Numbered from the stretch's first letter, positions 46,897-61,720 are shown. The stretch: DNA of 64,000 nucleotides from Amphiura filiformis (GCF_039555335.1 NC_092637.1:1736001-1800000); one strand, 5' to 3'. Numbers and translations: made by a program. The notes: generated by a model not told the origin, from the sequence alone.

Positions 46897-47123
46897 GACC
46901 GTTCACAAACATTTGTGGGGGGGGGGGGTTGATGCAAAAATGGGGACCTTTAACATTTTTGACCCTCGTAAGGGAGGGGGGCTAAAAAATGACCACATAT
47001 TTTCCTGGGAAAATTGATTTTATATGCTTTTTTATGAGGTTGACCCATAATTTTCATGTCAAATAGGGGGGGCGGAAATTTTTGGGCATGAATCCCCCCA
47101 CAAACAAGTGTTTGTGAACGGTC
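46897..47123. mobile_element. 227-bp MITE with GACCGTTCACAAACA ends
   Basis: GACCGTTCACAAACA, then TTTGTGGGGGG, at the left pairs with CCCCCCACAAACAAG and TGTTTGTGAACGGTC at the right. The interior is G-rich and non-coding. Confidence 0.85.
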
Positions 47124-48066
47124 TATAAACCCTCGTAGCCATGATCCCCCACACACCCCACATACCCCACATCCCTTTTCACAGTGACGTAGCGTGAGTC
47201 ATCATCTTATTGAGGATGTAGGACACAGTCGATGATCGGGGGAGGGGCACGAGACCTGGTTGGGAAGGGGGACAAGTCGCTTTTTCGGCAATTTTCCTAA
47301 GGGATTTTCCGCATGGATCCCGGGGTTATGGTAAATAAATAAAATAAATAAAATAAATAATAACCAGACCTATATAGCGCCAAAACAAAGGCATCAGCCT
47401 GGTACGGATAACAAACAAATGCCCAGGGAAATTTCAAATTAGGTTCATTACCAATGCATCTTTCTGATTGAGCTAACATTAGAAATACTACGTTTTCAGT
47501 TAATACACTATGTGACACAAATCTGTGATCGGTTGAAAAATCTGTGATCGGTTGAAAATCTGTGTCCCAACACAGATTTTTACAGATTTTCCAACCAGTC
47601 ACAGTTTTGTCACAGAAAAATGTCTCCTAGTGATCATGGTGATAGTAATTTTCATCTGCTTTAGACCGTCAAACATTATACGCAATCATTTCAGGTGTTA
47701 CCTATTTGTAAAATGGCATGATAATTTTAGTATATCTGTATTATGTTTGTATTATTGTGTGTATTATGTGTAAATCTGTTAGAAAAAACATGCCGTAGGC
47801 CGCTTGTAACAGTATTGGATTTGTTTTGTCCCGGGGTTCTGTCAGATGAAGCACTTTACCCCAGCTATAACGTCGGTTAGTCCCAGATGCTATAACCCTG
47901 GGGCTATGACAGACTCCAGCTGTTCGCTAAGATTCATAAATAAATAGAGGGTTGGTGCCTAGAAAAGTGCCAATATAGAATTAATATTCTGTTTGCCTGC
48001 GGATAAATTCAAATGCTTATGTAATAAGAATTCATAACAAACATACGCGACTAAAAGATATATAAT
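47124..48066. other. Non-coding stretch with simple and dispersed repeats
   Basis: (AAATA)n lies at 47332-47371 and is followed by CCTATATAGCGCC, a short tail motif repeated at about 49626. CTGTGATCGGTTGAAAA is tandem at about 47523. The segment 47866-47944 (AACGTCGGTTA, CGCTAAGATTCATAAATAA) recurs at about 55228-55305. No gene. Confidence 0.55.
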
Positions 48067-49421
48067 AGAGACATTGCGATTTCCAAACGCAGCACGTGGA
48101 ACGTACGTTTTTACGTACTCTCGGTTCCAAACTGGATTGTGCTCATTCGTCACGAAGGAGAACAATTCAGCTGGAAAAAAGACAATAATATTTGATCTAA
48201 TCTAATCTAGGTCGATAGAGGGCATAGTGATTGAAAAAATAACAGTAAGCTGAGTCTCTGCCTAGTTCAAACAGGCCGCTTTTGATTTTGACTAAAATGT
48301 TGACCTACATGCTGATTAAACTTAATTGTTTTTTTGTGCTCCCCAAATATTATAGTTGCCCAAAAACATATATTTTGGTAGATTAAAGATCACTACATCC
48401 GTACATCATGACTTTACTTTCATAATGAGACTTTTTCGTCCTGAAAATTGGGCGCGTTGCATGGACGTATATTTCAACGTAGCATCTGCGTTTTATTCTA
48501 CGTTGGAATCCAAAATGGGAAATCGCAATGTCATTTTTTGAACGCAAAGTATCACACACATTTCGATGGGCAATCTCTGCGTATGAATATTGCGTTTAAA
48601 TTTAATCCATTTTTTGCACATCACTGTACCTTTACTATAATGATTTGTTACAAACAAAAAGGATCATAATAATAATTAGACTTTCCTTCGAATGTTCATT
48701 ATCTTTGCTTTGACTGTCTTTAACATATTGTGAAATGGACAAATTTTGTGCATTTTCAACGATGTATCTACGCAGGAGGGTGAAAGTGCATATAGGAACA
48801 ATGCCAAAAACTACGTCACGCCGGTCACGCTATTGTTCGACTTAAACTACATTATTCGCCATTTTGTAAATATTAACGCATGATCGTTGCTTTGAAGTTT
48901 CCACCGGATAGTCTGTGGATAGCGCAAGAGCATGCTTTGACCATGCGCAAAAAAATGAATATCATGAAGATGTTTAAGATTGATTCTTAGATGTTTCAAA
49001 AATTACCGTCATATTGCATAGATTCATCAAAGAATGGTTTGAAGTACTAACCTTATTTAGTAATTTTAAAAAATCGGGAAAAGGTTAAAAAATCAATGTT
49101 TTTACCTGTCGGTATTACAACTCGTGAAACACATTAGTGATGTGCCTGGGTGACCTAATCTACTAACCTTTAACGTTTCCTCTATGAACTCTAACCCTCC
49201 TGCAATATGGCGCATATTGTCTAGAGTTAAACTACATCTTCTGGTGTGTTACGTAATACTACGATGCCTATCCCATTATATCGATCCCTGATCTACGTCG
49301 ATTTCGCACGTGGAATATCTTCAAAAATAGTTAAATACGTGACCTCGCTTTGATACAGGAGAGTGGTTTTGAATAGATCAACGTACGTCCGATGTCTACG
49401 TTTGGAAATCGCAATGTCTCT
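48067..49421. mobile_element. 1.36-kb candidate TIR element
   Basis: AGAGACATTGCGATTTCC, then AAACG, at 48067 is exactly inverted at 49421 (GGAAATCGCAATGTCTCT), and the match continues inward with gaps to ACGTACGT. An internal copy of GGAAATCGCAATGTC lies at about 48519. AT-rich flanks make a target duplication ambiguous. No transposase; open frames inside are short. Confidence 0.65.
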
Positions 49422-49531
49422 AATATTATAAATGGGGTCAGTTCATTTATTTCACTACGTTTGGAAGAATTTTAATTGCTTCCTCTCACCGTTAGCCAAA
49501 GTGGTCAAAATATCCACGGTATTGGTATATC

Positions 49532-49540
49532 GATCAATCG

Positions 49541-49615
<75 letters not shown>
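49532..49615 (+). repeat. (AATC)n microsatellite
   Basis: About 20 AATC units with two substitutions, followed at once by a CCTGTATAGCGCC module like that beside the (AAATA)n tract at 47.3 kb. This suggests the tail of a retroposed element. Confidence 0.95.
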
Positions 49616-49781
49616 CCTGAAACCTGTATAGCGCCTAAACCCAAGAAAATAATGGACTAAAGCGCTGGGGACACATATTCAAGTTTTCCGCATAAAAGAA
49701 CACAAAAAACAACAAACATGCAGATAACATTTTTGTTTACTTGCTGACCACATTCCAGGCATCATACTGTCGCTTCCAACT

Positions 49782-50111
49782 TCATTTGAGATTAATCTCT
49801 TTCTTTACCAGTCTTTCAGAACTTTGTGTGTCCACCGTTGGCTTCCACAGAGTTGTATCTGTCTTTATCTTCTTGTTGACTCGTCTCTTGAGCTGATCCC
49901 AAAGGTTCTCCAAGGGGTTAAGATAAGGGCTTCTGGAAGGCCACTCGAGTGTCTCAATTCCTTCTGCTTCCAGGAATGCAGCTGTCCAGGCTGTAATGAT
50001 GACCTGTTTTGAATCCCTTTTCCAAACCCATCTCTCAAAACGTAAATTGATCATCCATCTGCACAATAAGCAAAGGCTTATCCAACATGCATCAAAGGAA
50101 AATGCTTTCAA
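49782..50111 (-). pseudogene. Tc1/mariner-type transposase remnant (C-terminus)
   Basis: The minus frame contains EWPSRSPYLNPLENLWDQLK with RRVNKK after it, the highly recognisable third part of a Tc1-like DDE transposase; the Glu of NPLEN is the expected last catalytic acid. The two catalytic Asp regions and the DNA-binding domain are not present, and the frame's first ~40 residues only partly resemble transposase. No terminal inverted repeats were found around it. A decayed, truncated copy. Confidence 0.8.
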
Positions 50112-50510
50112 TTCAAATTGAAAAGGCGGGGATAATGAAACCGTGAATCAGCTCCAAAACCATTGAATAGACTTATTTGCCATTTTTATTTGTCGACCTC
50201 TTGGTACTTAAACATTCATATCTTTTCTCAGGAGTGTCGTAGGTTAGTGATTGAGTTGTCAAAATGCCCAAGACAATCCGCCGCATGCGATTACTTAGCT
50301 AACGTACAGAATTAGTTGCTAGATTTTAATATTGGGTAAATTTCCTAACCATAAAGAAACTTTTTTGCGTAGTTTATTATTGATTAAAGGGTTTATATTT
50401 TAGTGACAGTTAGGTTTGATATGTTTTCCATTTGTAGTATCATTAAGATTTAACATTTTCTGCGGTTATAGGGGGGGTGCGGAAAGACATGTCAACGCGG
50501 GAGTACATTA

Positions 50511-50913
50511 GGGGTGGTGCAATAATTATGTGTACCCCCGGGGTGGTGAATTATAGGGGGGGGGCAAAGATTTTTTGGCAGGCCCAAAGGGGGGGGGCAA
50601 GCATCTTTTTGGCAGGTCGAAAGGGGGGGACAAGCAATTTTTGGCACAGATATTTTGGGTACCATTTTATATTACGCTCTAAAAAGGCGTAGGAAAACGT
50701 TGGGAACACGTTCAAATATGCAAAAGTTCCTGCTTGCTGCGCTCGCATTATATGATAAGACAATTTAAGGTTTTAAATTCGGGTTCCCAAAAATCTTGCA
50801 TGTGTAAGGGGGGGCAAAGGTTTTTTGGCAGGTCGAAAGGGGGGGGGCAAAGGTTTTGGCAGACCATTTTGAGAATTCACCACCCTGGGGTACACATAAT
50901 TATTGCACCACCC
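50511..50913. mobile_element. 403-bp TTA-flanked MITE (Harbinger-like target)
   Basis: GGGGTGGTGCAATAATTATG, then TGTACCCC, at the left pairs with GGGGTACACATAATTATTGC and ACCACCC at the right. TTA flanks both ends (50508-50510 and 50914-50916), matching the 3-bp TWA targets of PIF/Harbinger elements. The interior has GGGGGGCAAAGATTTTTTGG-type repeats and no gene. Confidence 0.85.
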
Positions 50914-50916
50914 TTA

Positions 50917-51949
50917 CATAAAATTGTACAAAATATACGAAGGAATGGGTTGCATATCAGGCTAATGTGCAAATGGTAGTCATTGATTTTTCAACCGATC
51001 ACAGATTGTTTTTCCTCCTAGTGAAATACTGAACCATTATGAGGGAGAGCATTTCCTCAATACTATAGACGAATCCAACGAGCCAAGTCATGGTCAGGAT
51101 TTGGTCGGCCATGACGGGTCCCCGCATGCACCACACTGGTGTAGTGACTGCCCAATTGGGTGGATTAAAGCCGCTTAAAAATCGATGTTAGATTATTTTG
51201 TGTTGTAAACTGTCATCATTCTTTTGTCTACGTGTAACACGAGTGATAGAATGCAGTTTAAAATACCCTCCAAGGCCGCATTATTTCACATTTTATGTGA
51301 GATTAAGCCGACGGGGACCCAACTTTGGCAGCCATTAAGGTATAGGAATGCATGAATTTGTATTCATCTATAGACCTTTTCATAGTGAGTAATTCCGATA
51401 GAACCCGAAGCATGAAATAATTTCCCCTATCACGCGCGCATAAAAGTACATCTTCAGCATCATGCACAGTGCGAAGTTCCAATGTGTAACAGGCATCATA
51501 ATCTACGATGAACTTTCGACGGTCAATTATGGATGAGGGAGGTACTTTTGCCAAGGATACTCAATGTGCAATCAAGCGCGTGGGAGTATGTTTTGTATAA
51601 GAGACTGACCTGTGGAAGAAGTGGTGCACAAACAAAACGTTCTGTAAAAAACAACAACTGACGACAAATGACGAACATTTTATCATTTCTTTCCATTAGT
51701 ATCGTATTGTGACAAACCAAGTAGCTGAGATGTAAACACAATATGCTAGGAAAATATTTTAACCGATGACCCCGTGTTCACATTGGCTAAATAATCTGGA
51801 TTTTGGCGCAAAAGGGTACCGTAATTCGTGACATTTCTTGTCCCGGAAATTTGGGTACAATTTGACCCCCAGCTTACTGGATAAATTTTGCGGTATTCCG
51901 AACTTTTACGATCTTGATATGAAACGGTCTATTCTTTTGTGGCAGTCAC
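50917..51949. other. Stretch without a firm gene
   Basis: 51129-51226 is the inverted partner of 34934-35035. A minus frame at 51303-51554 (83 codons) has a balanced composition but no recognised domain or convincing splice context; I leave it uncalled. Confidence 0.45.
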
Positions 51950-52310
51950 AATAAATTTCGGTCTTACAAAGTCTTTGACATTTGAAGAAAAACTTATTCA
52001 TGGCCGTTTCAATCAGTCAAAAGGGTTTGTGAAACGGGCCCCATACCATATAATATACAAGGACGTGTTCATCGAATCATAAGCTCACATATACCTCTTC
52101 AGGTAAGCCAAACGCAATGTTGGCACATTCAAGGTCGGTTTACAAATTGAATTGTATCGCATGCAAAGCTTCTCTGTATTTTTGTATCAAATTGAAATTG
52201 TAAGACGATCCATATATCAAACTACCCAATACAAAGCTGCTATTGGTACATACAAATAGAAATATGGGGCTATTTCCGACGCATTTTCAATTACAGTAAC
52301 GCGATGCTAA

Positions 52311-52941
<631 letters not shown>

Positions 52942-54653
52942 TGTGTTCTATTTTACCATTTATATTTTGCTGATTTTCTTGTTATTCGTTTCAGATTCAT
53001 TTTTGCTTGATATATTAACCGGAAGCAATTTGTAATGTTTCTCTCTAATCAAATCTGATCTACTGGTAAATTATTTACAAACCTGCCATAACGGCGTCTC
53101 GACACATTTTGAAATTGTAGAACTAAAAAATTATGAATTCAAAATAATAAAAAATTCAAGGGGGAGTAAGGAGTTCTATTGAGATAACCCATTTATAAGT
53201 AGGTTAATCAACCATTGTCTACATTTTCACATGAAAGATTTATCAGACATTAAAACAGAAACGAAATAAAATTACTGTAATAAAAGGGAGACATGAATAA
53301 AACGCGTCTGACGATTCTGTCAATCAAATTCCCATGATTGTTTCAGAGGACGATTTAATGACTTCAATCATGCACTAAAAAGGTGTTATCACGAGGATTC
53401 GATCTGCCACTTTACTTTTCAAATCCCATTAAATTATGTGCAAAAGATGATGTTTTAAAATCGGATGTGTGTCATTATTACTTGGTCGATTTCAGATCAA
53501 AAGTGATGTGTGTGTAAGGATAATTCACACCTTCTCCACCAGCATATTCACATTGTTTTTATTGTAAATATAGCTGTGACGAGGTATTGTTGGCTGAAAA
53601 GCTCGATTTTCATTATCTTAATCAACATATTATTGAAAAGTAACACTTTGATCTTTCTACAAATCATGTACTTTGAAAACTTACTTGATTTATTGTTGTT
53701 AATGAGTTATGTACGTTTTACAAAGGTGTTGTTGTTTCAGCTCTTTTTACAACATAACTCAAGAACCACAGGACCTACAAAAGTATAAAATGATCAATGC
53801 AATTTTTGCCAAAGCTCACTACCATTTACAAGATGCTGTGACCTACTAAATCGCAATAGTTTAAAATTGATGCTAACCTTAACCATGCACTTCTATACAG
53901 TATATCAGAGCAGTGGTGTCATGGTACTCACACTGCTCTGCTCGTTGCACAGTTAACCCCGTGGGGTGTTGGGTAGTACTTACAACGTTACATGGTTGTT
54001 GATAATAAGAACCAAACATTATGCCTCATGTGGCCTGCTTGGATCAGTTGAAACGGGAATGAATAAATTTAAAGAAAACTCATTTCGACTGACGACTGTT
54101 TTAGTGTAAAGAAATAAAATGCTAACTACATGTTACAAATGTAATAAACACATCAATCATGTGCAAACTTTTTCTATGTACTGGAGGCGTATCCACATAG
54201 AATTGTGAAATAAAATTCAAAGATGAGAGAAACTACAATTGTGTCTACTATTGTAGACTAAGCTAGAATATAGGTTTACTATTCCAGTTTATGAATTGTG
54301 ACATTGTGACATGAAACCTTTGAACATCTGCTGTAGATGCCAGGTGTTTGTGTAACAGTTACAACAACAAAATAAGGCAACATTAATCACTGTTTGATAT
54401 TCATGACACTATCTTATTCTCTAGACCATTTAATGGAATACAATTATATCATATATAACCCAACCTGATCCACTATGGTGAACCCGGTCTTTGTGATTTA
54501 CTAATGAAAACCAGAAACAAGCCTTATAATTTTCAATATAATAATATATCATAGAATGCTGGATTTATTCTAATTTTTATTGCTATCCAAAGTGGATTTT
54601 GGGCACCACCATACACAGTTGAATAATGTAGTTAATTTCTAAGTCGATGTCTA

Positions 54654-54790
54654 TGTCGAATGCTCAGTGACAGAAGTGGGTAAGTACAATAGCTGCCCTA
54701 TGTAGACTACAATATACAGTGTCTAAATTACCAAATGTTCACAGGGCAGCTATTGCATGTACCCACCTCTGGCACTGATGAGTCGATATT
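54654..54790. other. Small foldback (~45-bp arms)
   Basis: CAGTGACAGAAGTGGGTAAG, then CAATAGCTGCCCT, faces AGGGCAGCTATTG, then GTACCCACCTCTGGCACTG. Only the right arm is recognisable in the duplicate at about 59415-59465. Confidence 0.75.
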
Positions 54791-57080
54791 CTCAAACATA
54801 CATGTCAGCTGGAGTAACCGTGTTGTATACACTGCCTCACTTTACTGTTCTTCCATGTAACATGTCTTTTTTACATCTTACATGTGTCTTTATAAACTTG
54901 TCTTTCACAGATGACAAAGCATTGCCTTATTTTCTGTCATCTTTCCAAGTTAAGAAGCACGCAATTACAAATCAAAAATACCATACAGTGATTACATTTT
55001 AAGAATAGGCATGCAAATACTCAACCGACTTATATTTTTACATTTGCATTAATTTCCCACTAGAAATTTCGTAAGCACTTATATGACTAATTAATGTTTG
55101 ATGAATCAAAAGTTTCTCCAGTAATCAGATTTTCCTGAAATCTGCATTAGACAGTCGACAAACATGTATAGTACTATGTATTTGCAAAATTGCTTAGTTT
55201 TTTTAGTAAGCACTATTTCTCTGCCCAAACGTCGGTTACATCCAGGATGCCATAACCCCGGATCTATGACAGAGTTCAGCTATTCGCTAAGATTCATAAA
55301 TAAGGTCAATTGTAAAAAAGGTGCGAACCATGCGATATGATCTTGAACTTGTGGGTCTTAACAAGATGGCCATTCTATATTAACTTAAAATATCCAACAA
55401 TACCTTGCCTGTTCGATTTTATGACACTTTGATTAATACAATCATGTACAGCTCCCCGTCTTGCGATGTAAGAATAATATATGATGAAACATAACATACA
55501 CTCTCATAATGCTGCCATGAACATGATGAATCAGATCACAGCAGTATACTCCAAAATCAAATTGTTGTTAACATGTTAAATTAATTGTAATGCTAATTTA
55601 TTGCACAGGTTATAAGGAAACTTGATTACATTTTTGAAACAGCAGATTGGGAGGGTTTTCAGTGATATATCTTTGTGTAAACACTGAAACATCCCACGTA
55701 TAAAAAAGAATATATGCTTTATAGTACCTGTATATCATAATACTTATTGGGCACAATAAGCTATAGAAAGTCAGTATGATTGTAGTCCCTCGTTGGAAAA
55801 CATAATACATAGCTGTACTTGCCATAACCTCCAACAATGAGAGGATATACGTGACTTAGAGAAGTAAAATCGACACGAGTGACATGATAAATGGTCCTTT
55901 ATATATAAATTTCGGTCATATAATGTCTGTAACATTTGACGAAACAGGCCCCAGACCATATAATATGCAAGGACGTGTTCGTAGAATTATAAGCTCACAT
56001 TACATGAAATACCTCTTCAGGTAAAGCCAAACGCAATGTTGGTACATTCAAGGTCGGTCCACAAATTGAATTGTATTGTCTGCAAAGCTTCTCTGTATTT
56101 TGGTATCAAATTGAAATTGTAAGACGATCCATACTAACCAATACAAAGCTGCTATATTCAAAGAAACAAGAATACATGAAAAAAGGAAAAAAATAATTTT
56201 AATCAGCTATCAAATTTATTTTCAATGGTACATTATTGCAATGCTCAAACTATCTTTCATGATATAGATGCATATCAAATCTTGTATTTTCTGTTTGTTA
56301 TTCGTTTTTTATCTATGGTAGCATAAATAGACATTCATTCATTATACATTTATTACTGTCTTGCGATGCAAGCGTAAGAGGTGATGAAAACAGAATACAC
56401 AAGCGGATAATGTTGCCAGAAATCAGGTTCATATAGAGTTTACTAGTTTCAAAGAAAGAAAGTAAGAAACATTGAATGAAATAAAGAAAGAAGGAAATAA
56501 AGAGAAAAAAAAGAAAAAAAAAGAACAGTGACGTTTTATTGGCGTATCATTCGTTGCATAACCATTTAAATTTTCACGAAAGAAGGGATCTATAAATGAG
56601 AGGAAATAATTATGATTTTTCTCTGTAATCAGATGTGATGTACTCATTAACTATCTACAAACTTGTCACCCTGCACTGACGGTGTAATACATACACCCCA
56701 TATGGAAGAGTATACAGAGTGTGTAGATTGTAAATGGAGTCCCTTTCAGGTAGCCTGTTTAAAATTCAAACGCTCTGCATGGAAGAATGAGGCCGTGTCT
56801 TCAATATAATAAGGGGTGTAAGGAATTCGATTGGAATAGCCTACTTAAAAGTAGGTTAATTCATCCATTGTCTATCTTTCCACATGAGAGTGTTATCAAA
56901 CATTAACACAGAAACGAAATAAATTTACTGTAATAAAAGGCAGAGCTAACGAAACTAGATTGCGTCTGACCATCCTGTCAATCAAATTCCCCACGGCGTG
57001 TTATTGGTTAGTACCATGTAACGTTGATGTTGATAATAAGACTCAAACATATGCCTCATGTGGCCTGCTTGGATCAGTTG

Positions 57081-59200
57081 CGTAACATACAGGGTGCCCC
57101 AGAAAAAAATAATGGGCGAATGAATTTGGAGGTAAGTCGCGAAATATACATCAGAATCCAAATATGTAAAGATCAGCGTATAGCCTTATCTTATTTTGCA
57201 TCTTATATGCTAATTATACGTCAATTCACTTCATTCCAAGTTTGAATTAAAGATCATTCAACACAATGCATACTAGTGGTTAACACTGTCAATGGGCTTC
57301 TTATTTTGTTCGATGAGATCCTTTTCGTTCTTTTAAAACAACCTGTTTGTTTCAAAACATTTAATTAGGTTTTGTTCAAATTTGAAAACCTGCACGATAT
57401 TGAAAATGAAAGCCTGCATGTAAGATGATGCTCGGTACTTGTAAATATCTTTTTGTTAATGTTGATATAAATATTGCATAACAAATTATTGCATCAAGAA
57501 TTCCAGCTGGCCTAAGGTTGGTCTGAATCATGGCCTGTTTTAAAAATGACGAATTCCAGTTTTCTTGAATTCTATATTCATTAGTCTGTGTACTTAAAGT
57601 TTGAACTGAAATATTTTAGGTTTTTAATTTTTTTACCAAATTTCAATAATTTTTAAATATGGTATTTCATCCTTTTCCATCTGAAATCCACATGGTCAAT
57701 GGCGGGAAATCTTGCCAATCTCGTTGCTAAAGGGCGCGTAAATTTGCCTCGCGCCCTACGCAAAACGTAACAAGCCTGACCGCGTTTCCCTGCTCGCTCA
57801 CCGAGCACTACTAATAACACGCGTGCGTTTCACCCTGCCCTGTATCTCGCGCGAAACCTCAAAACAACTTCTCTGACCGAGGACATGACCAGCCGGGAAA
57901 TTCATACGGCATGATGAACAATATTCCTCTTTTTTTAAGGTAAATATTGCTTGGATTTTCGTAAAATAGGTGTGGGAGTTGTATCTTAATTACGACTACG
58001 AGCTGCGTGAATTGCAGGAATCAAGATGATCACATTTGAAAACAAGGGTTGTTTAATTGATTGCTGTCAACTGCCACTTTTGTTACAAAACGGCGATTTA
58101 AAACGTGTTCATTTTCGTGCATGTTTTCAATTTTTCGTTAAAGGGTAACAGATGCATTATAGAAAATAAAGGTAAGATTTTGATCATATCGTGTGCAGCT
58201 CCTTTTCCTCTAGGAGTCGTTTTTCATTTCTTTTTTTTAATTTCCGTCAAAAAACAAAAATATACACAGTATTGCCAAAATTAGGCTGAAACTGTCCAAT
58301 TTCAACCATTTTTATCTAATATTTCTTAAAGTTGGTCAAAAAAATTATTTCAAAACGGATCCTAGATTTTCATACCTAGTTTTTGAAAATCAATAAGGAA
58401 AATTCTTTTACTAACAAAATAATTTTTTTGGGTCAAAATCACGGTTTTTGATGATTTTCTCCAAATTGAGCATTTTTTAATTAATCTGACGTCACCACTG
58501 GATTCTTAAGGTAATTTCCATTCGAAACATGTATACTTTTATACACTTTAGATCAACAATTTAGAATTAAAAGGCTAAAATGTTTTCCATAATTTCATGG
58601 TTCAGACCAACCTTAAAAAATTTCTCACACACATTAATGTTTTTGGAATATTTCCAAGAAATTGTAATGCAAAGTTTAAATCTTTTAAAACTTAATATTG
58701 CATGGTATCAAAATCACACGTAAAGCTGAAAGCACTTGATTATTGTTATTCTTTGCTCAAATATTCTTTGCAAAGTTAAATATAACATATTTGTACAACC
58801 TAAAGAATTAAAGTTGGAATGCTTCCAATTGCAGAAATCAAAGTTTTCTCGGACAAACTGTCATCTGCATGAATAACACCGTTGGATTATAAAATAGATA
58901 ATGTGGACTAAATTTTATGAGATACACAAACTTTAGGACGCGGTGAGCGTGTATGAAAAAAAAAGCGCCTGGTGATCAAACTTGGAATAAACTGCATTGA
59001 TGCGCGCATTATGTAATCGTTAATTTCTTCGCAAACAGTCAACCGAATCAAATAAAATTTTCGTATGTGATGCACAATAAAATGGGATATGCGCTACATT
59101 TTAATTTTTTTTGACTCTGATGTCTTTTCCCCGACTTACGTTCAATTTTATTCACTCGGTATTTTTTTTCTGGGACACCCTGTAAATATAATATATAATT
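57081..59200. mobile_element. 2.1-kb TIR insertion in duplicate copy 2
   Basis: Copy 1 reads GATCAGTTGAAACGGG without a break; here the same sequence is opened after CAGTTG at 57080 and resumes at 59201. Near the edges are CAGGGTGCCCCAGAAAAAA (57090) and TTTTTTCTGGGACACCCTG (ending 59182), each next to TA, as in mariner-type elements. Short extra sequence lies outside these repeats (57081-57087 and 59185-59200). The interior has no transposase, only AT-rich DNA and a CG-richer patch at 57715-57860. Confidence 0.7.
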
Positions 59201-60700
59201 GTTGAAACGGGAATGAATAAATTAAAAGAAAACTCATTTCGACTGAAATATATTGTTTCTCAGTCTAAAGAAATGAAATCCTAACTACATGATTTCTAAC
59301 CTGGTCAGAGCACAGGTTGCACATCAATCATGTGTAAACCTTTCCTATGTACTGGCGGCGTATCCACGTAGAATTCTGAAATAAAATTAATATTAATAAT
59401 AATAATGCCAAATATCCACAGGGCAGCTATGCACGTACCCATTCTGCCATTGTTCAGTCGATATGTTAAGTAAAAGACATGGAAGAACAGTAAAGCGAGA
59501 TGTATGCAACACAGTTACGTATTACTTATTATTTAATGTTAATTTAATTTGACATTTGAAGAAAATACCATATTCATGGTGAACGATTCACACGCGTGTC
59601 AAATATTACGATTGATTATGTAAACCCGTATAAATCACTCAAAGGGGTTTGTGAAACAGGCCCCAGACCATATAATATAGGGCAAAGTGGGGCATTATTT
59701 AACTTTTATTTAATACTTGTTTTCTGTTTCTGTTTGTAATGGTTTCACTTGATAGACCTGTTATTCAGCTATGCAGCACAGGAAAAAATTCTGCCAAAAA
59801 TGTGTTAATTTTCAAAAACCATGCATTTATTTACAGTGATGTCAAATGGTCCTTATTGCCCCAATGGTGGGGCATTAGGTACCACCAACTAGTACTATGT
59901 TTGTTTATCATTTTGAGACCTTTAATCGTTCTTAAGAGGTTTTTTTTAAAGTGATATATCAGTATGATGTTTATTTTATTTGAGGAACAACTGAGACATG
60001 CAGCCCTTGCCTTTCCAGTCCTCTTCCGAGCCCACAACTTCTCCATATGCAAAAAAGGGTTCTTGTTATTTTTGCAACGGTCCACCCGGGGTGACGTAAG
60101 GCAGCAGGCAGGACTAGTGTATAGCTATGAAAGTAAGAAAGGAAAAAAAGAAGAACGGAAAAATATTTATCTCTTATCTTGAGAACACTCAGAGCGCTAA
60201 TAATGTTTGCGTTTTATTTTATCATTAATTATATTTTCCTGATTTTCTTGTTAATCGTTTCAGATTCATTTTCACTTGGAACCAAGGGTAGCCTAAAGAA
60301 AGATCTATACCGGAAACAATTTGTAATGTTTCTCTCAATCAAATGTGATGTACTGGTAAATTATTTACACACCTGCCCTGACGGCGTCTCGACACATTTT
60401 GAAATTGTAGAACTTGATTGAGATAACCCATTTAAAAGTAGGTTAATCATCCATTGTCTACATTTCCACATGAAACATTAACACAGAAACGAAATAAATT
60501 TACTGTAATAAAAGGCAGAGATGAAGAAACTAGATCGCGTCTGCGATCCTGTCAATCAAATTCCCAACGGCTTGTGATTGGTTCAGAAGATGATTTAAGA
60601 ACTTCAATCATGCACTGAAAAATTTTATCACCTTGAGTTTCAACTGCCACTTTACCTTCCAAATCTTATTGAATTATGTGCAAAAAATGATGTTTTAAAA

Positions 60701-60721
60701 TTGTGTGTGTGTGTGTGTGTC
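60701..60721 (+). repeat. (GT)n microsatellite
   Basis: About ten GT units in copy 3 of the segmental duplication. The matching place in copy 1 (about 53466) has only a short GTGTGTG. Confidence 0.9.
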
Positions 60722-61319
60722 CATATTACTTGGTCGATTTCAGAATAAAAGTGATGTGTGTATACAGGATAATTCACACATTCAGTAGATAGCATAAAAT
60801 GTGAAATCGACCAGCATATTCACAGTGTCTTTATTGTACATATAGCTATATGTTTGTTTTGTTTCTGAGAAAAGAGGTGCTTTCAGAAAAGCATTATAAA
60901 TCTTCAAGGTGTCCCCATTATCAAATAAAAACCCCTTCACAAAAAGTATCCAAACTGTTAGTAATGATGGTACGAGCCTGTACAGATTGTAAGAAAAAAC
61001 TTACACAATTTAGAAAATAGAATTAGGCAAATAATGTAATTTATTCCTTGTATTGAATTTTATTTGGTCGTCAAGGTACGTACTACATAAGATTTGTTTC
61101 AATAAAACCAATGGTCGGCAAACGAAGATATGCCCAATTATGTAAAGTAGTCCTAAAACAGCTTGGGCCACTTTCGTGTCTTTAGTGTAGCAAAAGTGAA
61201 TAAATTGAGCTGATTCATGAACCATCATATTATTTATTTACTAATGTCAATTAAGTGACAGAAAAACATGAAAAACCCTTGCTTTTGTTATGAAATCTTC
61301 GACGATAAGCATACGAGTT

Positions 61320-61720
61320 CATTTTACGCGCTTACAAACTTGATGTGCGAAATTGGCAAAAAGTGGCCAAACTCGGGTTTTAAGTAAAATCGGGCATAGC
61401 GTTTCCACCTTCACTAGAAAAGACACCAATTTAAGTTTTTCTGTTAGCCAGGATATTACTGATTCTACTGCATGCATATCAAACTTTACGCCATGACCCC
61501 TTTTACCTTTTTTGAAAAGCAAAAATACAATTGCTAATCATAAAACATAAAAGTCGATTTTACGCAATGCAAGCTTAATAAGCTTTGAATTTCAAAGTGG
61601 CCCAACTCGTTTTCTGGACGATTTAGTTCATTGAGCATAGCGTTTGAGCCCGAACTAGTAAAGAAACCAAGTAAAGTTTTTCTTTAAGCCAATACATTAC
61701 TGATTGCACTGTGTATTTTT
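61320..61720 (+). repeat. Two-copy diverged tandem repeat (~235-bp unit)
   Basis: AGTGGCC(A/C)AACTCG, GCATAGCGTTT, AAGTTTTTCT and ATTACTGATT occur twice in the same order, about 235 bp apart. The surrounding 60.9-62.1 kb is otherwise without supported features. Confidence 0.75.

Noticed and set aside
51303..51554. 83-codon minus frame as an exon
   Set aside because: Composition is plausible but no domain, splice pair or neighbour supports it.
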